From Amphimedon queenslandica (Eukaryota > Porifera > Demospongiae > Haplosclerida > Niphatidae), in assembly GCF_000090795.2 (NCBI RefSeq), contig NW_003546290.1:169790-214296 (forward strand): 44,507 nt of DNA, written 5' to 3'. Each line of letters starts with the position of its first letter. The first letter of the stretch is position 1. A program made the translations under genes and the position numbers. The notes beneath the pieces are model-generated. The model was not told the origin of the DNA, did no database searches, and was given only the letters and a program-made list of their open reading frames with translations. Below, in pieces: positions 34,901 through 44,507 of this stretch.

Positions 34901-37900
34901 GACTACATAAATTTCCCCTTTCTCACTTGCTACACAACAAGGATAAGAATTCAGTCCATTCATGAATGGTACATACATCTTAAAAATGAAAAAAAATATT
35001 AAAACAAAACCCATGAATAAGTACTTGTAGTTCTGGAAAAGCTCTTCCCATGCCATCAGCATCTAGTACAGGGAGCTTCATATTAGCACCAACCAATAAA
35101 GGCTCAATTGAATTCATTCCACCAATTTCAGCTGACATCAATCCAGTAATCTGTCTTGCCTATAATTATTAATGAATCAAAATCATTAATGGTCTTCATT
35201 ATTACCCTTTTAGTTTCTGAGGTAATTTCAGGAAGTGTGGACTCATCAATGATACATGCTTGATTTTTATTTTCAAGATTGAAGAATGATGCACTTATTC
35301 CCTTACTGCTCAGTTTGTCAATATCATTCTCTCCTCCATACAAACCTATGCAAAAATAAGTTTCAACAATTCACTGATAAGTCGTAAAATTAAATTTGCA
35401 TGTATTTGACATATGTAGTGCTCACTGCTCAGCTAGAAGGCATTTTAAGCATATCATTTAGCTTGCTTAGCACACTCTAGTTTATGTAAATAAGGCTAGG
35501 GAAACTCCAGTTATTACTACATTTTCTTAAGCATACCTATTACCTACATGTTGCATAAAAAGCTTGAGCTGATTCTGATTAAGATTGAGGTTTTTATGAA
35601 TTTTAAAATTGTTTACAAATTTGACAATAGTCCTGTGCAATAATAGCAGATAATTTTCATTTTAAATTCTAAATATTATTTCTGATACCAATGGAGTATA
35701 CAAACTTAAAGCTGATTTTAATGAAAAGAAACATTTATTATGAATTTTAAAACTCATTCTCCAATTTCATTACATTTTCTAATCTATATACTGCAATTGT
35801 ACATGTAGATGTTCTTGAGTGTTTAAACTAATTGTGATCAAAATAGATTTTTGTAATTTTTAAAAGTTGCTAGTACATGTACTATATATGCTCCAAAATC
35901 CATGTACATGTACTACGTACTAAAATGGTCAAAAGGCTTGTGCTTGTCAGCTAATGAAGCATGCTACTAAGCCCACACAACAGGATGCTGCATGGGGAAA
36001 CTATCATAACCATCCAGTATACTGTACATAATAACAACCAAACAGTACCTGCTGCTAACAATCTTTGCATTGTTTTAAGGCAGAGAGTGGTCTCAGTTCC
36101 ATTAAATAACTTCTCACAAAGAACAGCGGGAGCACCCATAAAAGCTACGGCTGCTATTAAATCACAATTTTCACCTCCTTTACATCTAAAAATTGATTAG
36201 AAAAAAGACATTTACATGTACTTTACTGTCCATATATTGTACATGTACCTGAAGGGATTGACTATTTTTATTTCCTTCCCTTCTTTCAATGCATTTAAAG
36301 CTGCAACACAACCAATACTAGGACTACCACCTCCTCCACAGCCTAATATTCCAGCACCAATTGAAATACATTCAACATCAACCTCATTTAACAACCATTC
36401 ACCTATAAATGAAAAACGGTAGACTTAATTAATATCTTAGAGATGTATACCAGTATCTTTATTGACACGAGGTGGAGGTAAATTGGCTTCATTGTCCAAA
36501 GTTATATCCTTCATACATTGATAAGGCCAAACACTGTCTGTAGATGCACTAGGAGAAACACTTTTGTCTTGAACAGCCTTGCTTTCAGTCGCTGAAAGTT
36601 TAAAAATTAATATCAAATCACCTAAAAATATGAGAGTACCTAAATCATCAACTTTCAGATTTTGTTGATCTTTAAGCAATCCAATAACTTTAACTGATAT
36701 TCTTAGCATGTCTGGAACATATGTCACATCCATCACAGATTGTTCATGTACATACTCAGACCCAGGATGACAACCTGCAAAGATAAAAAAGGTACAAGTA
36801 CATGTACATGTATATGTAAAATGTACATGTAGATGCCTTGGCCATTACACTATATTGCATATGTGCAGCTCAAATGGCTACATGAAAATTTAGAGCCTGT
36901 TTGTTAAATCAACAATCTTTTGATGTCACACAGCATGAAATTTCGTGGAGAATGATTAAGCAAAAGAATATTGTTTTACTACCGTATAGGGGGTTTGTTT
37001 GGTGAAACTTTTGTACTTTTTATAAGCTCCAAACAAAAATTATAATTCACAAAATTATGAAAACAGAAAGAAAAGATGTGGTCCTTCCACAGAACAAAAA
37101 TAAAAACCATAAAGTTGGATCCCCTCCCCAAAAAAACAAGTTTACCACACAAAACAAACCAGCTGTACGGTACATGTATATTGCAAATTATTTTATCTAA
37201 TGCAGTGATCATAAGTGTAAATTTAAGAGATGTTACGGCAAAGTTAAAAACACTTTTAGCTTTGTAATCACATAAATTTATGCTATTAAAAAATTCATTT
37301 ACATAATAATACCGTAGGTCGGGATATATTCGCAGCTGCAATTATTCGCGGTCATAAAAAATTTCAATTAAAAACCATGGAAACCGAGGTGTTATTTTAA
37401 TTAAAAACTGTGCGATAGTGAAGAAAAGCACCTTGCTGCAGTGTTCTTGAGCTGTTGTTCTTCTTGTGTCACTAAGCCTTGGGCTCTTTGGAGCTGCTTT
37501 ACCGGTTCTTTTCAGAACTAGTGCCTAGCCGTATTTTGGGACTCTCCACCCATTCTAGTTAGTGTTTATTGACTTGGGCGTGGTTTATTATCACCAGCAC
37601 GTGGGTTTGCAGCAAAGAGGCTGAAAGAGCTCTGAGGTAGCGGTCCATACAAGAAGTTAACAGATAAAGAAGGACTCGCTATTGGTGAATGGCTCCACTA
37701 TAGCTGCTAAAGAACAGATGAATAGCTGAACACTAAACACGTGGTCTTAATTGTCATAGCAATGCTCTAACAGTTTCCATGATTTTTAATTGAATTTTTT
37801 AAGACTGCGAATAATTGCAGCCGCGAATATATCCCGACCTACGGTATTATCATATCTGTAAAAAACAATGTTAATTTATGCCTAGATTGAAAAATAAACT

Positions 37901-40900
37901 GTAGTCACAAAATTTAATCTAGTGCTTCAATAAAAAACAAAACTAAACCTCTGCTTATCATCTACTGGTCTCATTAACAGGAATTTTTATACTTGTACAT
38001 GTAAAGTACCTTTTTGCCTTGCATTTTCTATTGCTTTATCTATACATTCTTTCACAAGTCTACGTTGTGCTTCGTCTCGAATCTCATTCTCAGGTTTATC
38101 TTGGAATTCAACTTTAACTTTTTTCATTGCTTCAGATAAACTCTCAACACTATCAGAATATCCAGCTATCATCCCAAGAGCGGCACCAACTGCATTTGCA
38201 ACCTGCATAAAAAAACAATACAACATGTACATGCATGTAGCTAATGAAGTAAAAGTTCAAGGCTGAATACAACCTACATGTAGTTTAACTAACTTCAAAA
38301 TGTGGAGGTTTAATGAACCTCATAGCTCCTTTAAGGGATTGCTTTATGTCTACCAGGATACTTCCACCACCAACTAATATGACTACTGCATCTTCTTTGT
38401 TTGTCTAATGACAGAGATTAGCCAAATTGGCATTTAAAATGATATACCTTCACAAGATCAATAACTTCTTCAATTTTTAGGTGAATATTTCTCATCGCAG
38501 GATAGATTATACCACCAAATTTGGAAATTATTTCTTTTTTCTTATTTGAAGGCAAGTTGTTATCTAATGTATAAAACATAATTGAATGCATAAAACATGC
38601 TAAAAGGAAATTCGTCATGATTAACTGTGTATTGTATAGTTATTGAATATAAAGTTAGTCGGGGCTATTTCATCCCCAGGGCTACTTTATCCCTCTGTTT
38701 CAAGGAAGAAGAAATCAATGCTCCAGGGTCAGAATACTGAGAATAGCCCTGCCTAGGTAGCCCTATACTTTTTGTATTAATGGTGAATAGATAGAATAAA
38801 CTTAGTAGAAAACAATGATAATTGAAATAAGTGGATAAAAGCAACAAAAAGTGAGTTATGACTTAGCAAATATTTAATTAGGTCAAAGTGCAGAGCCGGT
38901 CAGTCTGGGTCAGAATAGCCAAGGGTTACACAAACAATTAAAGTGAATGTACTTGGATTCAGTCCATTATTATTACAGTCAGACTTTTTGGTATCTTGGC
39001 TATTAGCCATTACATTGCAGTATACATGTACCTTCACAAATTCCTGCAGCTAAGGCTATGTCAGTGGCAGTACAAACATCTCCTCCAAAACAAATTGCTT
39101 TAGAAGTCAAATTCATTCCTACACTATTTGGACCAACTTGTATCTCACCCTATTAAACACAGCCTATTAGTTGTAGTATACATGTAATTTTTAGCTCACA
39201 GAATTGTCAGAAGATACAACCAATGATCCTCCTCCTAGCCCAATACTTACAACATTTGGCACTCGAAAATTAGTTTTGACACCACCAATCTAGTATAATC
39301 AAACAAAATATACATTTAAATAAATTAAAATTCACCTGTCATTAAATAAAATTCAGTTTTCAAACTGAAAATTAAGCCTTAAAACATTAATGTATACTAT
39401 ATCCCAGTTCAGTTTGGGACGGAAGTGGAAGCAGCTGCATGGAATTTGAAAAATGTAGCTACGTCACAAAATGACGTATTTTAATGATATTCATAGAAGC
39501 ATGGCGGCTGAGTTGTTTCACTCTTAAAACAGTCTTGTTCTTCCTGATAAGCAGTACAATAGCTGCTGGAGTCAACTAGTCTTCATAAAGGCCATCATTA
39601 TCAGAAGATCTTGCTCTGTTAGCTTTTTAAAACAAGAATTATCAGTTTGGGCGCTCGACCACATGTTCTTATGTAAACTATGACGTAGATATTTGTCATA
39701 AAACGTCATTTTGGTATGCCATTGGGTTTATAGGGAGAACCCGGTTCTCAGGGTTCCCAAGAGTTGAGAGACCCAAGATTTCACAGATTTTGATGGACTT
39801 TGGCGACTAAGAACCTGTGAAAGTTTCATCCTTATCCCACATTCCTATAAAAAGTTATTCCAGTTTTTCTTGTTCCAAACTCAACTGGGATATAGTATAG
39901 TTTACCTTAACTTGAGATGATGCCTCCCTTGGAAATCCTTTAACAAGAACACCCACATCAGTTGTAGTACCACCAATGTCAACAACAATTCCATCCTCTT
40001 TACCTGATAAAAACATGGCACCTCTCATGCTGTTTGTTGAACCAGAGGAAAATGTAAAAATAGGATATTCCAAAGCCTCATCTACACTATAAAAACATTA
40101 TTAAAACACGATTGTTGCAGATGGAAAACCTTATCAAAGTGCCATCATTTTGAGTCAAATAGAAGGGACAATTTAATTGCAGAGACTGGAGAGCAGCTTT
40201 AAACTCATCGATGGTACGTCTTGAAAATGCTTTTAGGGACTCATTAAGAATAGCAGCATTTTCCCTCTCTAATATCCCAAGTTTACCAATCTAAATTAAT
40301 TAAAATTATAATAATGTTCCAATAACTTTTTCATACCTTGCTTGCAAGAGTAATACTGAATGAATCAGAAACACTGTGAAGGATATTGGCAACCTTTACT
40401 TCTTGATTGGAATCAGGATTAGTCATTGGTGAAAATACACCAGATATTACAATATTAGTAACTGGTGAGGAACGACTAAGAAAATCAACTCCAAGCTCTT
40501 TAATCTCATCTACAGAAAGATGGCTGATAAAACTTCCATTGTATTCAAGGCCACCAGATATCATGTGGACACTGGCTTTCACTAGGGAAGAAAGATCTGA
40601 AGGGAAATCAGAAAATGGCGGTAGTGCTATTGAAGCAGGTCCACAGAGTCTAACGACAGCAACTCGAGATAATTTATCAACTGATCTCTCAACAACAGCA
40701 TTTATGAAGTGAGTTGTACCGATGCATACTCTAACTATATCCTGTGAATTGCAATTTCCTATAGCTCCTTTAATAGCACTGACGATGCCTTCAGTCCTGT
40801 TGAGTGTTGTTTGACGCTTGCAAGACGATATTACTTTTCTGCCACTAACAACAACAGCATCTGTGTACGTGCCTCCAACATCAACTCCAAGAACCAGCTC

Positions 40901-40903
40901 CAT
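31929..40903 (-). CDS. Hydantoinase A / DUF917 (S-methyl-thiohydantoin desulfurase-like) fusion protein, 18 exons
   Basis: Complete gene, 1023 residues, all 17 introns GT..AG and in phase. Exons: 40337-40903, 40130-40290, 39906-40086, 39200-39289, 39032-39149, 38448-38563, 38294-38404, 38010-38202, 36640-36774, 36451-36591, 36249-36402, 36049-36185, 35206-35345, 35025-35159, 34839-34978, 34604-34787, 32146-32350, 31929-32092. ATG 40903 is chosen because MELVLGVDVGGTYTDA begins the hydantoinase A N-terminal domain (residues 1 to about 190). The hydantoinase/oxoprolinase ATPase-like domain (about 200-560) has IVVDIGGTTTDVG at 276-288 and VVSIGLGGGS near 316-325. DUF917 (about 605-1023) has IGAGILGCGGGG, AEIGGMNSIEPLL, DADGMGRAFPE and TPDLITVVDSDSG. 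Related bacterial enzymes hydrolyse hydantoins or 5-oxoproline; the substrate here is unknown. No signal peptide is seen, so it is probably cytosolic. Confidence 0.95.
32351..34603 (-). other. Intron 16 of the hydantoinase gene, 2.25 kb
   Basis: The largest intron. No exon or ORF of note. It contains GTACAT runs (33001, 33250) and a direct repeat of about 45 nt sharing GGCCCAATTTTTTGAGCAAC at about 33589 and 34280, roughly 690 bp apart. These could be remnants flanking an old insertion. Confidence 0.6.
36980..37172. mobile_element. MITE inside hydantoinase intron 8
   Basis: A 193-bp foldback. The left end is TACCGTATAGGGGGTTTGTT and the reverse complement of the right end is TACCGTACAGCTGGTTTGTT. 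Arms are about 35-40 nt and imperfect. The open frames on both strands here are repeat artefacts. Confidence 0.75.
37310..37846. mobile_element. 537-bp MITE inside hydantoinase intron 8
   Basis: The cleanest element of this group. Arms of about 70 nt begin TACCGTAGGTCGGGATATAT on both ends with very few mismatches. The outer ATAATA/TATTAT context supports TA target duplication. The GC-richer interior has no ORF. It sits 138 bp from the neighbouring MITE. Confidence 0.92.
39395..39898. mobile_element. 504-bp MITE filling hydantoinase intron 3
   Basis: The left end TACTATATCCCAGTTCAGTT pairs with the reverse complement of the right end TACTATATCCCAGTTGAGTT. The insertion occupies most of the 616-nt intron and ends 7 bp before the donor side of exon 3 (39906). 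The interior has no ORF. Confidence 0.88.
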
Positions 40904-41513
40904 TTTATACCTGACTCCGCCCAAAATCGAGCCGCTTGCTAAAATACTCTTGCTAAAAATGATACCAGTATCATAAAATTTTTATTGCTTTGCATAATAG
41001 CAAGAGTGGATAATAATTATCTACTCTTGATAATAGTTTACCAGCAACAGCAACAAAAATTACCTATGTATTGCTGTGCAAGCATAATAGATATTTTAAA
41101 ATCAATAAGTTCGAATCACAGCTTCACTTCTAGATCTAATGTGTAGATCTACACAGAGCAGCTAGCATCGACACATTGCATGCTGGGGTGTACTTTTAGG
41201 CTAGCAGCTAGCTATTTTAGCATAATGGCCGGCACATTTGCAGTTATTTTGTTGACAGAGTGACTCAGTTCATGGGTATTGATGCACCCATGCATATGCA
41301 CTGCCCTGATATCGCAATCATGTGATAGCTATAGACTAAGTCAGGCTCCACCTGACTAGCTATAGAACTATAACTTAACAAGTATACTAACTGTAAACCT
41401 AATGTCACAGCACAAAAGCAACTTCATGTAATAGTACTATTGGCACAAACAAGGAAATAGCAGTTTGAATAGAAAAGGTGTTAAGGTGTGATCATAGATG
41501 GTGTGATACAGTC
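40904..41513. promoter_or_regulatory. Divergent intergenic region between hydantoinase and GTPase genes
   Basis: 610 bp separate the two start codons, which face away from each other, so this should hold both promoters. It contains a GTCAGGC..GCCTGAC-type hairpin (41339-41357), a palindrome around 41136-41152 (TGTAGATCTACA), and repeated CTAGC words (41160-41215). No TATA box is clear. Confidence 0.5.
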
Positions 41514-42137
41514 ATGAATGTCCAGAACAAGCGTACCTCTGATTCTACACAAGAAAGGCCTCCATTCAGTCTTGTGTCAAGTGTCACTGTTGTTGGTGAT
41601 TCAAATGTAGGGAAAACCTCCTTGATACTTTCCTACATCAATTCTTCACCCTTAAATCAACAGCCAGGGGCATCACAAAGAGCTACCATCGGTGTGGAAA
41701 ACAGTTGCTTGAAGCAGGTTGAATTACCTACTAGTAGCGAAATAATTAATTTACACCTTTTTGATGCTGGTGGGCATGAGCAGTTCAGAAATGTGGTGTT
41801 AAGCTACTTGAAACAGGGCAGAATTTTTTTCATTGTCTTTGACTTATGTAATGAGGATACATTTAACTCAGCTGTTACTTATTGGATGCGTGTGATAAAA
41901 GAGAATTGCAAGTATGCACTTGATGAGTGTCTCATTTATTTGATTGGAACAAAATGTGAAGTAGAGCAATACAGAGAAGTCAGTCAAGAGAGGGCTCAGA
42001 TTTTTGCTGACCAGTTTAGTATAAGATACTTTGAAGTCAGCGCTTTCTCAAGGCATAATGTTGACTGTCTTTTTAAAACTTTATATGCAGATATTGATGA
42101 AGTGAAAGCTATTAAAATTATATATAGAATGCATTAA
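41514..42137 (+). CDS. Divergent Rab/Ras-like small GTPase, intronless
   Basis: 207 residues from ATG 41514; the frame is open 12 codons further upstream but without an ATG. P-loop GDSNVGKTS at 28-36 and switch I Thr in RATIGVE (T58). The switch II motif, normally DTAGQE, reads DAGGHE (84-89). The fourth motif, normally NKxD, reads TKCE (146-149). The fifth is EVSAF (174-178). The Rab-like blocks LSYLKQGRIFFIVFDLCNED and ERAQIFADQFSIRYFEVSA support the fold. The C-terminus (AIKIIYRMH) has no prenylatable Cys, so membrane anchoring by a lipid tail is unlikely. A short N-terminal extension (about 20 residues) precedes the core. The lack of introns in an intron-rich neighbourhood suggests a retrocopy origin, but the frame is intact. 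It could be a signalling GTPase locked in the GTP state or a nucleotide-binding scaffold. Confidence 0.85.
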   Translation: MNVQNKRTSDSTQERPPFSLVSSVTVVGDSNVGKTSLILSYINSSPLNQQPGASQRATIGVENSCLKQVELPTSSEIINLHLFDAGGHEQFRNVVLSYLKQGRIFFIVFDLCNEDTFNSAVTYWMRVIKENCKYALDECLIYLIGTKCEVEQYREVSQERAQIFADQFSIRYFEVSAFSRHNVDCLFKTLYADIDEVKAIKIIYRMH

Positions 42138-43352
42138 TGATGTTTTGGTTGTTTTTATTATTGTAGTTATGAACCACTGTTATCTTGTATTTTTGATACA
42201 AACTATCGTAAATCAGGAAATTTATGCTGTAAAAAATTTTGTATTTCAAAATTGTGCTGTGACTTAATTGTTATGTAATAAGACTGTGTCATACATTTTT
42301 GAATGTGGCATGCATTTATGCATGTGATCTAATTTCTAATACAGTAAAATTAAAGCCACAACAAAAATTTTTAGATCGACCATAATTTCATTATCTAGGC
42401 TACATGACTCAAATTTGTGATGATCTTATAATTATAAAAGTGAGTGATTACCATGTACCAATTAGTCAATGTAGATCTGGCCATGCTATCATCATGGTTC
42501 ATGCATGGGCCACTGACAGCCACCCGGGATCTATGCCACATCAGTTGGCAATGAGCAATTGCCAAAATACTTCAAAATTTTACAATTTTTTTACAATCAC
42601 TGACAATTTCACTAAAAATGAACTTTCTCCATAGACAGTCAACAGCTATAGAAAGACTGAAAGAACCTTTATCAGTCTTAATAAGAACGCAGCTATGCAT
42701 GCAAGGTGGTGGAAACAGAGCAATATTTCTACACTAACAGTGTAGATAATGAGAATATAATGGGAATATTGTACACAAAAAAGTAATGACAGAATAAAGT
42801 CTGGTTGACAGTATGACATTAGGCGAGTGTACCGTCAATTTTAAATCAAAAGTGTGGGTGATTTGACCTTTTTGACACACGCTTTACACTAAAAGCGAAC
42901 ACAATTGTATTCTAGCATCAATGTAAAATCAGGACCTGCATAATCCGCCTTAATTCAACATTTAGATTTTAACTGATAACTAAGAAAGTTATAATTGTCA
43001 ATAAAATCTAAAGTATATCGTCACAATTAAATTTATTATTAAAAGGAGCAAATAATAGCATTTCTCAAGAGAATGCTTAACTCCACTCGTCACTGTTCGT
43101 ACTATTTCAAGGAGTTGTATGAAGGACCTAGAGATAACACATGATTATGCAATTTTAAAAAATTTGTGAAAATATTGATCAGTGATTATTATTTTAATCA
43201 TATACTAATAGTCTAGTGGTCAGTTGAAAAAAAAACGCAAAAAAAATATGTGAATAGGTTGAAAGGTGATTTTCATGAAATATTTTCCCCAAGAAATATA
43301 CCTCTATACGGTATTGCTCGAAGTGGTACTAGTCGTACTGTACTACAGTACT

Positions 43353-43380
43353 GCATCACGTGACGTGCATCACGTGACGT
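43353..43380. repeat. Two tandem copies of a 14-bp CACGTG/ACGT word
   Basis: GCATCACGTGACGT occurs twice head to tail. Each copy contains the palindrome TCACGTGA, which matches E-box/CACGTG sites. A regulatory role is speculation. Confidence 0.8.
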
Positions 43381-43737
43381 GATACACAGCCAAATACTGG
43401 TATAGTCACATTGATCAGGCCTGAACAAAACCAATCCTGATGTCAGACATGAATTATAGATTTCGGGCAATCAGTCCCATACTAGTACAATCATGGAATC
43501 AGACACAGTACAGGTATTTATGATGAGCATGTATACTGGATTGGGCCTGATGGATTTTCATGATTCAGCAATGATAGCCAACACGGCCCAACAGAGCTGT
43601 ACCAGTACTGATAATATATTTTGATATAATTTTGGGCATGCAATTGAACTTTGCAATTTTAATCAAAGGTCAATGTGTCATACCTCCACCTAATAATTAT
43701 GTTCACATGACCAGCCGCCAACGCACCGGATCTGGCT

Positions 43738-43755
43738 AGTCAGGCGTGGCCTGAC
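43738..43755. repeat. AGTCAGGC..GCCTGAC hairpin
   Basis: One of three similar short hairpins in the window (also 9639-9655 and 41339-41357), each preceded by a TAGT or AAGT-like context. Probably ends of one short repeat family. Confidence 0.6.
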
Positions 43756-44228
43756 CTTTGCGAAAACGGAGGGTCAGGAACCTCGTGTATACCAGACTTG
43801 TTTTCAACCATAGATACTATGTTTCAACTACTATGGCTTCGGATGAAGCTGCAGCTGCTGTAGCAGCCTATGTCATCATAATGAATAATTAATAGCTAAT
43901 TATTGTTTAATAATAAAAACAAAAATAATTATAATTATACATAAAGAAACAATGACGACTTGTAAGACTGTCAGCTGTGGAAGCAACATCACTTCCCAGG
44001 CTAACAATCGTTACAGTTCGTTTAGCAGATCTAATTTGGTGTTTTCAACATGGAGAGAACTGAGGCGGCATATATGGCCAGGTTTGAGGAGCTTCCTATA
44101 GATGAGACTTCTCATGACATCCTATTATAACTGCTCTGATGAATTTATAGTATCTGGAAGAATATGCAAATGCAGAGAAAGGATACCAAGAAGACTAGCT
44201 AGAGCACCAACATCCATTTTCAATTAAT

Positions 44229-44305
44229 TGGGGCGAGCATAAGCTCGCCCCACTCAGGCGAAGTCTCCCTCCCTCCCTCCGTATGTATGTATGTATGTAC
44301 GTACG
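44229..44305. repeat. Hairpin plus CCCT and GTAT microsatellites
   Basis: TGGGGCGAGC-ATAA-GCTCGCCCCA (44229-44252) is a perfect 10-bp stem with a 4-nt loop, very GC-rich for this DNA. It is followed by (CCCT)n at about 44267-44280 and (GTAT)n/(GTAC)n to about 44305. Such a stem followed by a simple repeat resembles the end of a short repeat element. Confidence 0.85.
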
Positions 44306-44507
44306 TCTCCAGTCACGCCTATTCTGGTCACACCCATGTGTGCACAATATCTATTTAAAAATCAATGATCTAATGCGGTAACATTCTAATGAAATATTTT
44401 CATTGATATGGGTGTGGTTGCAATGAAATAAAAATGGCGCCTACCTTAGCCAATCTTACTTGCAGCAACATAGGACTGATCTCTTGTCAAGACACTTCAT
44501 CAGCAGA

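Larger units (their letters stand above)
42138..44507. other. Right-hand intergenic region, no confident gene
   Basis: 2.4 kb without a supported exon chain. A solo TACCGTATAG-type MITE end occurs at about 43303-43315. Two short ATG frames near 43841 (Ala-rich) and 44050 (ERTEAAYMARFEELP) on the plus strand look like ends of a decayed element but show no family motif. Confidence 0.4.

Noticed and set aside
36979..37341. 120-codon minus-strand frame inside hydantoinase intron 8
   Set aside because: It overlies two MITEs and has no protein-like composition or motif.
41478..41513. Twelve-codon N-terminal extension of the small GTPase
   Set aside because: It would begin at GTG; the first ATG is at 41514 and eukaryotic initiation favours it.
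1..44507. tRNA or rRNA genes
   Set aside because: Looked for conserved rRNA blocks and tRNA-like T-arm words (GGTTCGAAT) and found none convincing; a covariance-model scan would be needed to exclude small RNAs.

Overview
The window looks like metazoan nuclear DNA, most probably from a demosponge; my best guess is Amphimedon queenslandica or a close relative. The basis is AT-rich sequence, many short introns (about 35-100 nt is common) with clean GT..AG borders, the dispersed palindromic GTACATGTAC repeat, and dense degraded DNA transposons. The species name is inference from memory; the eukaryotic gene structure is seen directly.

Layout. (1) 1-5820, minus strand: the first 22 coding exons (about 617 residues) of an inositol 1,4,5-trisphosphate receptor, running off the left edge. 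(2) 6.5-9.5 kb: three inverted-repeat MITEs in otherwise featureless AT-rich DNA. (3) 11377-15966: a 4.6 kb DNA transposon with identical 27-bp terminal inverted repeats, a THAP-DDE transposase on the plus strand and a convergent SWIM-zinc-finger/YqaJ-nuclease gene on the minus strand. Both are decayed; the architecture is that of ISL2EU/IS4EU elements. (4) 16.4-28.1 kb: a graveyard of mobile and multicopy genes. It holds a Tc1/mariner relic, two Merlin (IS1016-type) relics, a Crypton/DUF3504 tyrosine recombinase with three stops in one otherwise open frame, a SAM-domain pseudogene with a GC-rich 5' end, a GGGFELLR-type pseudo-exon, and several near-perfect foldbacks. (5) 30505-31655, minus: an intact secreted M35 (aspzincin) metallopeptidase. 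(6) 31929-40903, minus: an intact 18-exon, 1023-residue hydantoinase A-DUF917 fusion protein whose introns carry three MITEs. (7) 41514-42137, plus: an intronless, divergent Rab/Ras-like small GTPase with non-canonical catalytic motifs and no prenylation cysteine. (8) 42.1-44.5 kb: no confident gene; short hairpins and microsatellites.

The four intact host genes do not form an obvious pathway. The most notable juxtaposition is the M35 peptidase gene starting only 273 bp downstream of the hydantoinase-DUF917 stop on the same strand. Both families are mainly bacterial and fungal, so this is a candidate block of horizontally acquired, intron-bearing genes. Exon models were assembled by eye from reading-frame continuity, GT/AG borders and remembered family motifs. 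No alignment, RNA or database evidence was available.
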